Of a stretch of DNA of 64,000 nt, positions 15,320-23,470 are shown one piece after another (position 1 is the first letter of the stretch; every line of letters begins with the position of its first letter). A program made the translations under genes and the position numbers. The stretch covers positions 169,722-233,721 of the forward strand of contig JAKVBX010000004.1 in assembly GCA_022446795.1 (NCBI GenBank). Direction: 5' to 3'. Source of the stretch: Phycisphaerales bacterium (lineage in GTDB: Bacteria; Planctomycetota; Phycisphaerae; Phycisphaerales; SM1A02). The notes below the pieces were generated by a model. The model searched no databases, was not told where the DNA came from, and saw only the letters and a program-made list of their open reading frames with translations.

Positions 15320-16611
15320 ATTCGGCCAAGCAGCGTCGGCGCCTGGGGCGCATCCTGCTCCTCGAGAACGCGGAAGCAGCGGAGCGCCTCGGCACGTTCC
15401 CCGGCATCGGCATGGAGAATGCCCAATGCGGCATTCGCATCCACGTTGAGCGGATCATGTGACAGGGCCGCCGTGAGACACGTCCTGGCCTCGGCCAGAT
15501 CACCACGCTTCATCGCCAGTTCAGCCAGCATGGTCCAGGCATCCGGCTGGTCTTCTCGCAACGACACGGCTCTTCGAAGGGTCTTCTCCGCCTCGTCGTG
15601 TTCACCGAGCCGGTAGTACTCCCGGCCCAGCCGCGGATAGACCCGGCTGTAGCCCGGGCGAACCTGGAGCGAAGTCATGTACGCCGCGATGGCCTGGGCC
15701 GAGTTCCCGAGTCGACTATGAAGCATGCCGAGATTGAGGTAGGCCCGGGCGGTCTCCAGGTCCCGCTCGATGCACTGGTTGAGCGCTTCCATCGCTTCGA
15801 CATTCCGCCCCCGGTAGCTCTCCACCCAGGACAGCACGATGTAAACCCGACCGACATCAGGATCCAGTTGGATGCATCGCTGCAGGGCCTCGGCCGCCTC
15901 ATCCCATCGCTTGAGACGGAAGAGGGAGATGCCCAGGTTGGTGAAGACCCGCCGGGAATCCGGCTGGATGTTCCGGGCATGCTGAAGCGCGTCGATGGCC
16001 TCGTCGTAGTCTCCCGAATCCGCCAGGATCGCCCCGAGGTTGACCCACGCCTGGTAGAAGCCGACGTTGAGGTCCACCGTCTCCCGCAGTGCGGCGATGG
16101 CTTCTTCCGACCGGCCCAGGCGCATCTGGAGATTGCCGAGGTTGTATCGCAGCGGTGGACTCGACGGTCGCAGTTGGCAGGCCCGTTCGCTGTGCGACAA
16201 CGCCTCTTCCAACTGTCCCATCTCGCACAGGGCGCAGGCCATGCCCGACCACGCCTCGATCGTGTTGGTATTGATGTCCAGGGCGGCCCGGAAGGAGCTG
16301 ATCGCTTCCTCGTGATTCCCGAGTTTCTCCAGGGCGTAGCCGCGAAGGGCGTAGGCCCGGGCCTTCAGGCCGTCATTGGCAGGCAGCGACCCCAGGCAAC
16401 GGTTGAACGCCCCCTGGGCGATTTCCCACGAGTCCGACTGGAGCAGTTGCAGCCCGTAGTCGAACCACTTGGCCGCCCCGGCATCCGTAGACGGCTGGTG
16501 CTGCTCAACATCGTTGACGATTCCGTCCCCGAGGAGCGTATCGTCATCCAGGCAGAGGCCCAGCCCGTAGGTGTCCCCTTCCTTGCGTCGAATCTCATCT
16601 GACTGACCCAT
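15307..16611 (-). CDS. Tetratricopeptide-repeat protein
   Basis: A 434-residue soluble protein made almost wholly of TPR units (about ten between residues 50 and 420). Typical 34-residue repeats are visible, for example AYALRGYALEKLGNHEEAIS, AWVNLGAILADSGDYDEAID and AYLNLGMLHSRLGNSAQAIA. There is no signal peptide and no second domain, so it is a protein-interaction scaffold of unknown partner. ATG 16611 is preferred over the in-frame TTG 16620 because TAGCAT (16626-16621) lies 9 nt upstream. The gene converges with 14819-15319 and diverges from the small membrane protein gene at 16734. Confidence 0.8.
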   Translation of the reverse strand: MGQSDEIRRKEGDTYGLGLCLDDDTLLGDGIVNDVEQHQPSTDAGAAKWFDYGLQLLQSDSWEIAQGAFNRCLGSLPANDGLKARAYALRGYALEKLGNHEEAISSFRAALDINTNTIEAWSGMACALCEMGQLEEALSHSERACQLRPSSPPLRYNLGNLQMRLGRSEEAIAALRETVDLNVGFYQAWVNLGAILADSGDYDEAIDALQHARNIQPDSRRVFTNLGISLFRLKRWDEAAEALQRCIQLDPDVGRVYIVLSWVESYRGRNVEAMEALNQCIERDLETARAYLNLGMLHSRLGNSAQAIAAYMTSLQVRPGYSRVYPRLGREYYRLGEHDEAEKTLRRAVSLREDQPDAWTMLAELAMKRGDLAEARTCLTAALSHDPLNVDANAALGILHADAGERAEALRCFRVLEEQDAPQAPTLLGRIYPE

Positions 16612-16620
16612 GGCAGCCAA

Positions 16621-16626
16621 ATGCTA
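16621..16626 (-). promoter_or_regulatory. Candidate -10 element (TAGCAT) for the TPR gene
   Basis: TAGCAT read on the minus strand is followed by 9 nt and ATG 16611, with no Shine-Dalgarno sequence between. Confidence 0.4.
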
Positions 16627-16733
16627 CCATGCTCCGCGTCCTCTCAGAAAGGGGCGGCGACTCCGCAGGCCCCTGCCGAATCACCTGCCGTGCCGACAAC
16701 AGAGGCCGCCCCCCTGTGGATCCGGAGAATTCC

Positions 16734-16934
16734 ATGACCCTGAAGGCCGAGACTCACCGCGCATCGCACTTCTTTGGATGGCTCTTCCTGCTCGTGGCAT
16801 TGGCCTCCTGGTGCGTTTTCTTCCTCATCGATGACGGGCAGGTCGCCGAGTACATGTGGTGGCCCGCGCTGCTGGTCGGCAGCATCAGTTCCATCCTGTT
16901 CGGGATGATCTTCTTCAAGGGTCTCTTTGACTGA
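16734..16934 (+). CDS. Small two-helix membrane protein
   Basis: A 66-residue protein with two transmembrane helices (about 13-32, FFGWLFLLVALASWCVFFLI, and 43-63, WPALLVGSISSILFGMIFFK) separated by a short acidic loop (DDGQVAEY). ATG 16734 has CGGAGA 9 nt upstream, and earlier in-frame codons have no comparable site. The stop is only 3 bp before the tRNA-Arg, so the two may share a transcript. The function is unknown. Confidence 0.6.
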   Translation: MTLKAETHRASHFFGWLFLLVALASWCVFFLIDDGQVAEYMWWPALLVGSISSILFGMIFFKGLFD

Positions 16935-16937
16935 ACA

Positions 16938-17011
16938 GCCCCGGTAGCTCAGTTGGATAGAGCACGGCTTTCCTAAAGCTGAGGTCGCAGGTTCGAGTCC
17001 TGCCCGGGGTG
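16938..17011 (+). tRNA. tRNA-Arg (anticodon CCT)
   Basis: A 74-nt cloverleaf. The 7-bp acceptor stem is GCCCCGG with CCGGGGT (first pair G-U). The D arm is GCTC/GAGC. The 5-bp anticodon stem CGGCT/AGCTG encloses loop TTCCTAA with CCT at 16972-16974, reading the rare Arg codon AGG. The T arm is GCAGG-TTCGAGT-CCTGC. The discriminator is G, and CCA is not encoded. Confidence 0.97.
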
Positions 17012-17060
17012 TTGACGGCCACCCCCGCCTGGAGCGAGTGGTCCCGATACCACGAAGTGC

Positions 17061-17483
17061 ATGACCGACATGGACGAGATCATCTCGAGGCTGCAATTGG
17101 AGCCCCACCCCGAGGGCGGTTTCTACCGCGAGACCTTCCGCAGCGACGCCACCTTGCCGTCCGGGCGGGCCCTGGCGACGTCGATTCTCTTCCTGTTGCC
17201 ATCCGGTGTCACCTCGCATTGGCACCGTGTCGATGCGGAGGAACTCTGGATTCACCAGGCCGGTGCGGAACTTGATCTTCACGTGGCGGAGGATGGCCAG
17301 GCGCCGGTCACGCACCAACTCGGTCCGGGAGGATCATCCAGGCCACAGGTACTGGTCCCACGTTCGCACTGGCAGAGTGCGCAATCACGGGGCGACTGGA
17401 CGCTCGCCGCATGCGTCGTGACACCCGGGTTCCTCTTCGAAGGCTTCGAGATGGCACCGGAGGGGTGGTCACCTCCCGGGTAG
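17061..17483 (+). CDS. Cupin-fold DUF985 family protein
   Basis: A 140-residue single-domain protein of the DUF985/Cupin_5 family. The signature is LxLEPHPEGGFYRETFRS at the N-terminus, then SILFLLPSGVTSHWHRVDAEELWIHQAG with the cupin metal or ligand histidines and glutamates (HWHR...EE), and the late motif ACVVTPGFLFEGFEM. The biochemical role of the family is not settled. ATG 17061 is used; a second ATG at 17070 is possible. A TACCAC hexamer 7 nt before the first ATG is a weak fit to the leaderless pattern seen elsewhere. The stop directly abuts the glpD stop on the other strand. Confidence 0.85.
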   Translation: MTDMDEIISRLQLEPHPEGGFYRETFRSDATLPSGRALATSILFLLPSGVTSHWHRVDAEELWIHQAGAELDLHVAEDGQAPVTHQLGPGGSSRPQVLVPRSHWQSAQSRGDWTLAACVVTPGFLFEGFEMAPEGWSPPG

Positions 17484-19052
17484 TCAGGACAGCAGGTACC
17501 CCGACGCCAGTTCCTGGAAGTCCTTCGTCTGCTGAGCGATCCAGGACTCGTCCCGACCCAGTTCTCCAGCCATCAACCGAGCAACGTCCTCGGCACACTC
17601 CGACGCCGCGGCCGCATCGAGCAGGAGTGCCCGCGTGCGCCGAGCCAGGACGTCCTCGACCGTCCGAGCCAGTTCGAAACGCGTCGCATGCACAGCAACA
17701 CCCCGTGGGTATGGAAGGTGCTCGTGCAGGAGCTCACGCCCGCCATCAACCTCGTCGCAGACGCCCATGACCTCGCCCGCGTCGGCACCGTAGACCCGAA
17801 GCCAGTTCTCGCTGGGCATGGCCGGATCTTCGCGATCAAGCCAGCCACGGAGGTGCAGATCCTCTGTCCGGCATGGTTGCCGCTCAAGACCCCCCACGTC
17901 GATGGCATGGTCCATCACATCGGCAGCCATTCGACGGAACGTCGTCCACTTGCCTCCGATGATGGTCACCAGCCCACCGCGGGAAACGAGAACCTCGTGC
18001 TCCCGCGAGATCTTCTTCGTCGCCTGTTTCTCATGCTTGACCAATGGGCGCAGTCCGGCGAAGACGCTCAGCACGTCACTTCGTTGTGGATCGCGAGCCA
18101 GGTACCGGGCGGCATTCCGAAGGATGAACTCCACTTCCTGGTCGCTGGCCCGGGGTTCGAGGATCGGCTCGGGTGCCTTCTCGTCAGTCGTCCCGACGAG
18201 GCACCGCTCGTGCCAGGGAATCACGAACAGGACGCGACCGTCATCGGTATGCGGAACCATGATCGCCGTGTCGCCCTTGAGGAACGACTGGTCAAGGACC
18301 AGGTGAACGCCACGGCTGGGTTCGACGACGGATTCCGACTCCGCGTCATCCATCCGACGAATCGCGTTGGAAAACACACCCGTGGCATTGATGACGACCC
18401 GCCCCCGGGCCTCATGCGACTGTCCGGTTTCAGCGTCCTGGAAGGACACACCACAGACATGGTCATCATCATCCCGGAGCAAGCCAGTCACCGGCGAATG
18501 ATTCACCATGGTCGCCCCGTGATCCATGGCCGTGCGCACGAGCGTCGCACACATGCGGGAGTCGTCGAACTGGCCATCGTGATATTCCGTGCCACCATCC
18601 AGGCCTTCCGACTCCAGGTTGGGAATGCACTCCAGGGTCTTCTTGGCATTCAGGCTCCTGGACTTGGCCAGGTTCAGCTTTCCGGCCAGGAGGTCATAGA
18701 GCTTCAGGCCGATGCCGTAGAACGGACCCTCCCACCACTTGTATCGCGGGACGACGAACGCGAGATTGGTCACGAGGTGTGGCGCGTTGTTGTACAGCAG
18801 GCCTCGTTCATGCAGCGCCTCTCGCACCAGCGAGATGTTGCCCTGTTGAAGGTACCTCACGCCACCGTGAACCAACTTGGTGGAACGGCTGCTGGTGGCC
18901 TTGGCGAAGTCCACCTGCTCCAGCAGGAGCGTGCGATACCCCCGGGCTGCGGCATCAACCGCTGAGCCGAGTCCACTGGCACCGCCACCGATGACGATGA
19001 CATCCCATGTGCCTTCCGCGGTCGCCTGCTTGATCAGGGTGTCACGATCCAT
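17484..19052 (-). CDS. glpD: Aerobic glycerol-3-phosphate dehydrogenase
   Basis: A 522-residue FAD-dependent, membrane-associated dehydrogenase that oxidises glycerol-3-phosphate to dihydroxyacetone phosphate and passes electrons to quinone. The FAD motif VIVIGGGASGLGSAVDAAARG is at 18-38, followed by the diagnostic ATSSRSTKLVHGGVRYL. The central domain contains LFVIPWHERCLVGTTD, and the C-terminal DAO_C helical domain follows RVYGADAGEVM. The length is normal. ATG 19052 is chosen from the start of homology; it overlaps the glpK stop by 11 bp, so the order of transcription is glpK then glpD. Confidence 0.95.
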   Translation of the reverse strand: MDRDTLIKQATAEGTWDVIVIGGGASGLGSAVDAAARGYRTLLLEQVDFAKATSSRSTKLVHGGVRYLQQGNISLVREALHERGLLYNNAPHLVTNLAFVVPRYKWWEGPFYGIGLKLYDLLAGKLNLAKSRSLNAKKTLECIPNLESEGLDGGTEYHDGQFDDSRMCATLVRTAMDHGATMVNHSPVTGLLRDDDDHVCGVSFQDAETGQSHEARGRVVINATGVFSNAIRRMDDAESESVVEPSRGVHLVLDQSFLKGDTAIMVPHTDDGRVLFVIPWHERCLVGTTDEKAPEPILEPRASDQEVEFILRNAARYLARDPQRSDVLSVFAGLRPLVKHEKQATKKISREHEVLVSRGGLVTIIGGKWTTFRRMAADVMDHAIDVGGLERQPCRTEDLHLRGWLDREDPAMPSENWLRVYGADAGEVMGVCDEVDGGRELLHEHLPYPRGVAVHATRFELARTVEDVLARRTRALLLDAAAASECAEDVARLMAGELGRDESWIAQQTKDFQELASGYLLS

Positions 19053-20547
19053 CGGTCGTATCCTCTCCAGCCCAGGCTCGGGCTCGTTCAACACCTCGGC
19101 TCCATCGATCCAGGATCTGCTGCCGGACCGCGTCTTCCATCTCGGGTTCGAATCGGTGATCGAGCGCCCAATGGTCGCCCATGGACTCGACGCTGTCGAG
19201 TGCTCCAGCCGCCAGTGCGGCCATCGAGGCGGCTCCGAAGGCGGTCGTCTCCAGCATCGTGGGCCGCAACACATGGACATTCAGCAGATCCGTCTGGATC
19301 TGCATCAACTGGTCGCTGGCCGCCGCGCCGCCATCGACCCGGACTTCCTTCAACGGAATACCCGAATCACGCTCCATCGCGTGCAGCAGATCCACGACGC
19401 TGCAGGCCACGCCATCCAGGGCCGCACGAGCCACGTGAGCCGCGGTGCTGCCACGCGTCAACCCGAGGATTGCCCCCCGTGCCCAGGGATCCCAGTAGGG
19501 CGCCCCCAGGCCTGCAAAGGCCGGAACCAGCACCACGCCTCCGGAGTCCGGAACCGTGGCCGCCAGTTCATTGACTTCCGGCGCCGAATCGATGATGCCC
19601 AGGCCATCTCGAAGCCACTGCACCGTTGCGCCACCCATGAATACGCTGCCTTCCAGGGCATAGGTACAGGAACCATCGGACGTACTCCAGCCGATGGTCG
19701 TCAGGAGCTTGTTCTCACTCATGACCGCCTCCTCTCCCGTGTTCAACAGGAGGAAGCAACCCGTGCCATACGTGCTCTTGGCCATCCCGGGCTTGACGCA
19801 GGCCTGGCCGAAAAGCGCCGACTGCTGGTCACCGATCATGCCGCGGACCGGAATCGATCCACCAAGCACGGTCGTCTCACCCAGATCGCCACTGCACGGA
19901 ACCACATCAGGCAGGACGCTGGCGGGGATATCGAAGAGGGCCAGGAGATCATCATCCCACTGGCGAGCGTGAATGTCATACAGCAACGTCCGACAGGCAT
20001 TGCTTTCATCCGTCGCGTGGACCCGACCTTCGGTCAGGTTCCACAGCAACCAGCATTCGATCGTGCCGAAGGCCAGGTGACCATCCCTGGCGGCCGCTCG
20101 CGCGCCGTCGACGTTGTCGAACAACCACGCCAGCTTGCTGGCGCAGAAGTACGGGTCCAACAGCAGGCCGGTCTTGTCACGGACCATCTCGTCGTTGCCA
20201 CCACCACGCCATCGGTCCATGACGTCGGCGGTTCGGCGGTCCTGCCAAACGATCGCATTGTGAATCGGTTCACCCGTTCGGCGATCCCAGAGTACGACCG
20301 TCTCACGCTGGTTGGTGATACCGATGCCCGCCAGCTCAGCGGGTTCGACCCCGGTCTGGCGCAGGACATCCTGCGCCATCCTGGTCTGCGCCGCCGCGAT
20401 CTCGGTCGCATCGTGCTCGACCCAGCCGGGCTGGGGGAAGATCTGCTTGAACTCCTGCTGAGCGGTACCGAGGTTCTGGCCGTTCAGGTCGAAGACGATC
20501 GCTCGACAGCTGGTCGTCCCTTCATCAAGTGCAAGTAGTCGTGTCAC
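19042..20547 (-). CDS. glpK: Glycerol kinase
   Basis: A 501-residue FGGY-family kinase that phosphorylates glycerol to glycerol-3-phosphate. Family marks are LLALDEGTTSCRAIVFD (phosphate-1 motif), GWVEHDATEI, GIGITNQRETVVLWDRRTG, the FGGY signature regions KSTYGTGCFLLLNTG and EVRVDGGAAASDQLMQ. GTG 20547 is the start because GGGAGGT lies 5 nt upstream on the minus strand and the kinase fold begins three residues later; upstream ATG codons lack this. With glpD it forms a complete glycerol-to-triose module. No facilitator (glpF) or repressor is visible. The 411 bp upstream is AT-richer than average and should hold the promoter. Confidence 0.96.
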   Translation of the reverse strand: MTRLLALDEGTTSCRAIVFDLNGQNLGTAQQEFKQIFPQPGWVEHDATEIAAAQTRMAQDVLRQTGVEPAELAGIGITNQRETVVLWDRRTGEPIHNAIVWQDRRTADVMDRWRGGGNDEMVRDKTGLLLDPYFCASKLAWLFDNVDGARAAARDGHLAFGTIECWLLWNLTEGRVHATDESNACRTLLYDIHARQWDDDLLALFDIPASVLPDVVPCSGDLGETTVLGGSIPVRGMIGDQQSALFGQACVKPGMAKSTYGTGCFLLLNTGEEAVMSENKLLTTIGWSTSDGSCTYALEGSVFMGGATVQWLRDGLGIIDSAPEVNELAATVPDSGGVVLVPAFAGLGAPYWDPWARGAILGLTRGSTAAHVARAALDGVACSVVDLLHAMERDSGIPLKEVRVDGGAAASDQLMQIQTDLLNVHVLRPTMLETTAFGAASMAALAAGALDSVESMGDHWALDHRFEPEMEDAVRQQILDRWSRGVERARAWAGEDTTDGS

Positions 20548-20958
20548 GTGGACCTCCCTACGGGGCATCTTGAGGCGGACCGCCGACACTGGCAACCAAC
20601 CGTCGACAAGTTGTCCACAGATTTGGCGGTACGAACATCAACTTCTCGTCAATAAGACGATTCACGACAAGTTCAGTAGCCAACGATATCTAGCAGGAAC
20701 TCGACCGGTTGTACGGCGGCCAACTCCGCAACTAACCAGAATCCATGGGCCGATCCGCACCATCCGGTACCAAAAACCGAATAAAATGTTTATGCGTGCC
20801 GCGGTCCATTGACCGATAACGAGATGGGGCTGGGGAGTTCCCTCGACAGAAAAGCACGCAGAGACTTCCTTCTCTTCTCTTCCGTCACCTCTGGTCGCCT
20901 AGCGGCCGGAGGTGATTTTTCTTGGGAGCGCCTCAACAAGCCACTGCCATCATTGTGT
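20548..20958. other. Non-coding gap between glpK and the FGE gene
   Basis: This 411-bp gap is AT-rich for the window, particularly 20600-20820. I see no convincing protein gene. It contains the presumed glpKD promoter on the minus strand, and on the plus strand a TAAAAT hexamer (20782-20787) and a terminator-type hairpin (20888-20920). Confidence 0.6.
20888..20920 (+). terminator. Strand-specific intrinsic terminator of an unannotated plus-strand RNA
   Basis: An 11-bp stem (20888-20898 with 20902-20912), loop CTA, is followed by TGATTTTTC. Two of the pairs are G-U in plus-strand RNA but would be C-A mismatches in minus-strand RNA, so the hairpin is designed for a plus-strand transcript. No plus-strand gene lies just upstream. 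Confidence 0.6.
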
Positions 20959-22020
20959 TTACGGTTCGACCGGCCGTCGGTCCGACGGACCCTGCTCGTC
21001 TGCTGGCTCCGGCGGTGGTCCATTGGCAACGCATCGGAACCCGGTGTGCGACAGGCCGGTATCGATCGCCGTTCCCCGTCGGGCCGCCACCCGGTAGGCC
21101 GTGCAATAGGATTGATGGCACAGGAATGACCCTCCTCGGGTCACTCGCTTGGGCACCAGCGGCTCTGCCGGGTCCCATGAGGCCTCGGGCCCTGTTGGAT
21201 TCCTGGTTGGCTCCTGAGCAGCCCTCCGGGCATAGGTATCCGGCCGATACCAGTCCGCACACCACTCCCAGACGTTGCCCGCCAGGTCGTGAATCCCATA
21301 CCCATTAGCTGAATAGGAGCCCACCGGGGCGACCCCGGCGTGCCCATCGGCGGCCAGGTTTCGATGGGGAAACTCCCCCTGCCAGATATTGGCCGGGGTA
21401 AAGGCCTCAGAGGGCTTCGTGTCTCCCCAGGCAAACACCTGGTCTTCCAGGCCCCCCCGAGCGGCATACTCCCACTGGGCTTCTGTCGGCAGCTTCTTGC
21501 CCGCCCAGCGGGCGTAGGCCTGGGCATCTTCGAAGGCCATGTGGGTCACGGGCAAGGACTCTCGTCCATTGATTGAACTATCCGGCCCGGAGGGGTGCCG
21601 CCAGTTGGCCCCAGGCACCCACTGCCACCACTGGCCGACATTGTCCAAGGGGACCGCCTCGGGTGGCGGAATGAAGACCACGGCGCCGGGCTGGAGTACC
21701 TCGTCCGGGGGCTTGGGCGTACCTGGTGGGACCTGCTTCTTCAGTTCTTCCCAGTCGATGGGCCGCTCGGCCACCGTCAGGTAGCCAGTCTCTTCCGCGA
21801 AGGTCGCGAACTCACCAACCGTCACCTCGTGGACATCCATCCAGAAGCCGTCGACCACGACGGGGTGACGAGGCCCTTCCTCCGGGGCCTGGGCATTGTT
21901 CCGCCCCATGTGAAAGGTGCCCCCGGGGACCCAGACCATCCCCGTCCGATCCAGCTCCGGTTTCGGGGCCGGGGCCGGGGGTGGCGATTCGAGCAACAGG
22001 ACCAGGAACAGCCAGAACAT
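20959..22020 (-). CDS. Formylglycine-generating enzyme (sulfatase-modifying factor)
   Basis: A 353-residue FGE-sulfatase domain protein. A short N-terminal hydrophobic segment (MFWLFLVLLLES) suggests export or membrane anchoring. The fold starts at MVWVPGGTFHMGRN and includes VTVGEFATFAEETGY, WEYAARGG, GNVWEWCADWY, and the active-site block RGGSFLCHQSYC. Both catalytic copper-ligating cysteines are present (C301 and C306, five apart as in human FGE), so this is probably a true formylglycine-generating enzyme and not one of the many Cys-less relatives. It would convert a Cys or Ser in sulfatases to formylglycine. No sulfatase is in the window. Its start is supported by TAGGAT-N6-ATG. Confidence 0.85.
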   Translation of the reverse strand: MFWLFLVLLLESPPPAPAPKPELDRTGMVWVPGGTFHMGRNNAQAPEEGPRHPVVVDGFWMDVHEVTVGEFATFAEETGYLTVAERPIDWEELKKQVPPGTPKPPDEVLQPGAVVFIPPPEAVPLDNVGQWWQWVPGANWRHPSGPDSSINGRESLPVTHMAFEDAQAYARWAGKKLPTEAQWEYAARGGLEDQVFAWGDTKPSEAFTPANIWQGEFPHRNLAADGHAGVAPVGSYSANGYGIHDLAGNVWEWCADWYRPDTYARRAAQEPTRNPTGPEASWDPAEPLVPKRVTRGGSFLCHQSYCTAYRVAARRGTAIDTGLSHTGFRCVANGPPPEPADEQGPSDRRPVEP

Positions 22021-22026
22021 CGCCTG

Positions 22027-22032
22027 ATCCTA
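22027..22032 (-). promoter_or_regulatory. Candidate -10 element (TAGGAT) for the FGE gene
   Basis: TAGGAT on the minus strand is followed by exactly 6 nt (CAGGCG) and ATG 22020. The mRNA would be leaderless. Confidence 0.5.
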
Positions 22033-22108
22033 CCCCGACTGGAGGGCAAGGGAGATCGTCCCCGGGATCGCCTAAACTACTGGTTCACCCCAATCGGAGA
22101 CCAGATCC

Positions 22109-22591
22109 ATGCCCATCGAAACCGGACAAAAAGCCCCTGACTTCGCACTCTACGACGGTGACGGCAACGTCACCAAGCTCTCGGACATGTCCGGTAGCCC
22201 GGTCGTTGTCGCCTTCTTCCCCGCCGCCTTTACAGGCGTCTGCGAGAAGGAACTGTGCACCTTCCGTGACTCCATGAGCGCCTTCAACGACGTTGGCGCC
22301 AAGGTTGTCGGCATCTCGGTGGATTCCCGCTTTGCCAATGCCGCCTTTGCAGCTGCAAACAACCTGACCTTCCCGATCCTCTCGGATTACAACCGCGAGA
22401 CCATCACGGCCTGGGACCTGGTCTTCCCCGATCTGGCCGGCATGGCGGGATACGACGTGGCCCGCCGATCCGTCTACGTGATCGATGGGACCGGCAACGT
22501 CTCCTGGTGCTGGCTGAGTGACTCACCTGGTGACGAGCCGCCCTACGCGGACGTCCAGCAGGCCGTCGCCGCACTGGCACAGACCAGCTGA
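22109..22591 (+). CDS. Peroxiredoxin (AhpC/TSA family)
   Basis: A 160-residue cytoplasmic thiol peroxidase. It has the family start GQKAPDFALYDGDGNVTKLSD, the peroxidatic Cys in FFPAAFTGVCEKELCTF and the catalytic Arg-containing ARRSVYVID segment. A second Cys lies five residues after the peroxidatic one (C-E-K-E-L-C), as in Bcp/PrxQ-type atypical 2-Cys enzymes; AhpE-type one-Cys enzymes are the other option. It would reduce hydrogen peroxide or organic hydroperoxides. GGAG lies about 10 nt before the ATG. It is divergent from the FGE gene (88 bp apart) and ends before two strong hairpins. Confidence 0.9.
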   Translation: MPIETGQKAPDFALYDGDGNVTKLSDMSGSPVVVAFFPAAFTGVCEKELCTFRDSMSAFNDVGAKVVGISVDSRFANAAFAAANNLTFPILSDYNRETITAWDLVFPDLAGMAGYDVARRSVYVIDGTGNVSWCWLSDSPGDEPPYADVQQAVAALAQTS

Positions 22592-22611
22592 TCAATTCGT
22601 TCATCAATTCC

Positions 22612-22647
22612 GCAGACACCCCGCCCTGACCCGGGCGGGGTGTCTGC
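22612..22647 (+). terminator. 15-bp perfect hairpin after the peroxiredoxin gene
   Basis: Arms 22612-22626 and 22633-22647 pair perfectly around a TGACCC loop, 20 bp after the stop. There is no long T-tract, so it may act with the next hairpin as a two-way terminator between convergent genes. Confidence 0.65.
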
Positions 22648-22664
22648 TTCAGGACCATCGCAAC

Positions 22665-22695
22665 ATCGCCCCGGCACATCATGTGCCGGGGCGAT
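22665..22695. terminator. 14-bp perfect hairpin between convergent genes
   Basis: Arms 22665-22678 and 22682-22695 (ATCGCCCCGGCACA and its complement) enclose a TCA loop. It lies 56 bp past the stop of the minus-strand PEP-CTERM gene and is symmetrical, so it could serve either strand. Confidence 0.55.
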
Positions 22696-22751
22696 GCCAG
22701 AAATCACCAGTTCATTGCGATGTCGATACACGTGCGTGTATCGAACACGTT

Positions 22752-23336
22752 TCAGCGCCGTCGCCGTCGGCTCCAGAATCCTCCTGCGGCCAGGAGGGCC
22801 AGGGCCGAGGGACCGGGAACGGCTGTGACCACGAAATTCAAATCGATGTGGTCATTGAATGGGCCCGTTTCCTGGGCCCACCACGTATAGGTTCCAGCAC
22901 CGAGCGCGCCACTGAATCCGATGGATCCAAGCCCGCCACCGATGTTCTGGAGGATGTCATTCCCCAGGTCAAGCTCACCGAAGTGGGCATAGCCCAACAG
23001 GGTGGTCACGTCCGGGGCATCCGGTGGGGTTGGGAAGACGGAACCCGAGGCCACGGCGATGAACGCCAGGTCATCCTCGGACACCCAGTCATCCACGATG
23101 ATTGCCGAGAGTTGATACCCCTCTTCAATCGTAAACGTCCAATACTCACGATCAGCAGAGACGCTGTCGAATATCACGTGGTTGTTGACACCCTTGGTGA
23201 ACATCTGGGTCGGATTCAAGTAATCGCCCGAGAGGTCACCATCGATGGCTTCATCCCACATGAGATCGGCAGACGCCACCGAAGCAGTTGCAACAACTGC
23301 CATCAGGCCTGCTGTGATTGCTGTCAATCTCTTCAT
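22752..23336 (-). CDS. PEP-CTERM sorting-domain protein (copy 2 of a tandem pair)
   Basis: A 194-residue secreted protein. It has an N-terminal signal peptide (MKRLTAITAGLMAVVATASVASA), a beta-rich middle with Trp/Tyr-rich strands (EYWTFTIEEGYQLSAIIVDDW, GTYTWWAQETGPFNDHIDLNFVV), and a C-terminal sorting signal: VPGPSALALLAAGG followed by a hydrophobic run and RRRRR. Such tails are cleaved by exosortase and the protein is delivered to the cell surface or matrix. ATG 23336 starts the signal peptide and has GGAAGAG upstream. It is a paralog of the next gene upstream on the same strand. Confidence 0.8.
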   Translation of the reverse strand: MKRLTAITAGLMAVVATASVASADLMWDEAIDGDLSGDYLNPTQMFTKGVNNHVIFDSVSADREYWTFTIEEGYQLSAIIVDDWVSEDDLAFIAVASGSVFPTPPDAPDVTTLLGYAHFGELDLGNDILQNIGGGLGSIGFSGALGAGTYTWWAQETGPFNDHIDLNFVVTAVPGPSALALLAAGGFWSRRRRR

Positions 23337-23428
23337 TGATCGGCTCTTCCAATCTGGTTCTGTGTGCCTGACAAGTCGTCCCCCACACACATGCAACCAG
23401 GCACTATGTCTCTTCCAAGTTCTTCTCC

Positions 23429-23451
23429 GTGAAACGTGTCATACGTTTCAC
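23429..23451. repeat. 9-bp inverted repeat between the two PEP-CTERM genes
   Basis: GTGAAACGT (23429-23437) and its complement (23443-23451) flank GTCAT. It lies 20 bp past the stop of the upstream PEP-CTERM gene and about 90 bp before the start of the downstream one. It could be a terminator without T-tract or an operator for the second copy. Confidence 0.45.
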
Positions 23452-23470
23452 ATCACGATCACGCTCATGC

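Noticed and set aside
16938..17011. tRNA-Arg as an integration site for a mobile element
   Set aside because: No integrase and no direct repeat of the tRNA 3' end could be seen on either side; flanking genes look ordinary.
19141..19160. GGGTTCGAATC-like T-loop sequence suggesting a second tRNA
   Set aside because: It lies inside glpK and no acceptor, D or anticodon stems can be built around it.
20609..20617. TTGTCCACA, one mismatch from a DnaA box, in the gap before glpK
   Set aside because: It is a single copy with no cluster of boxes, no AT-rich unwinding element and no dnaA or gidA neighbour, so an origin is not supported.
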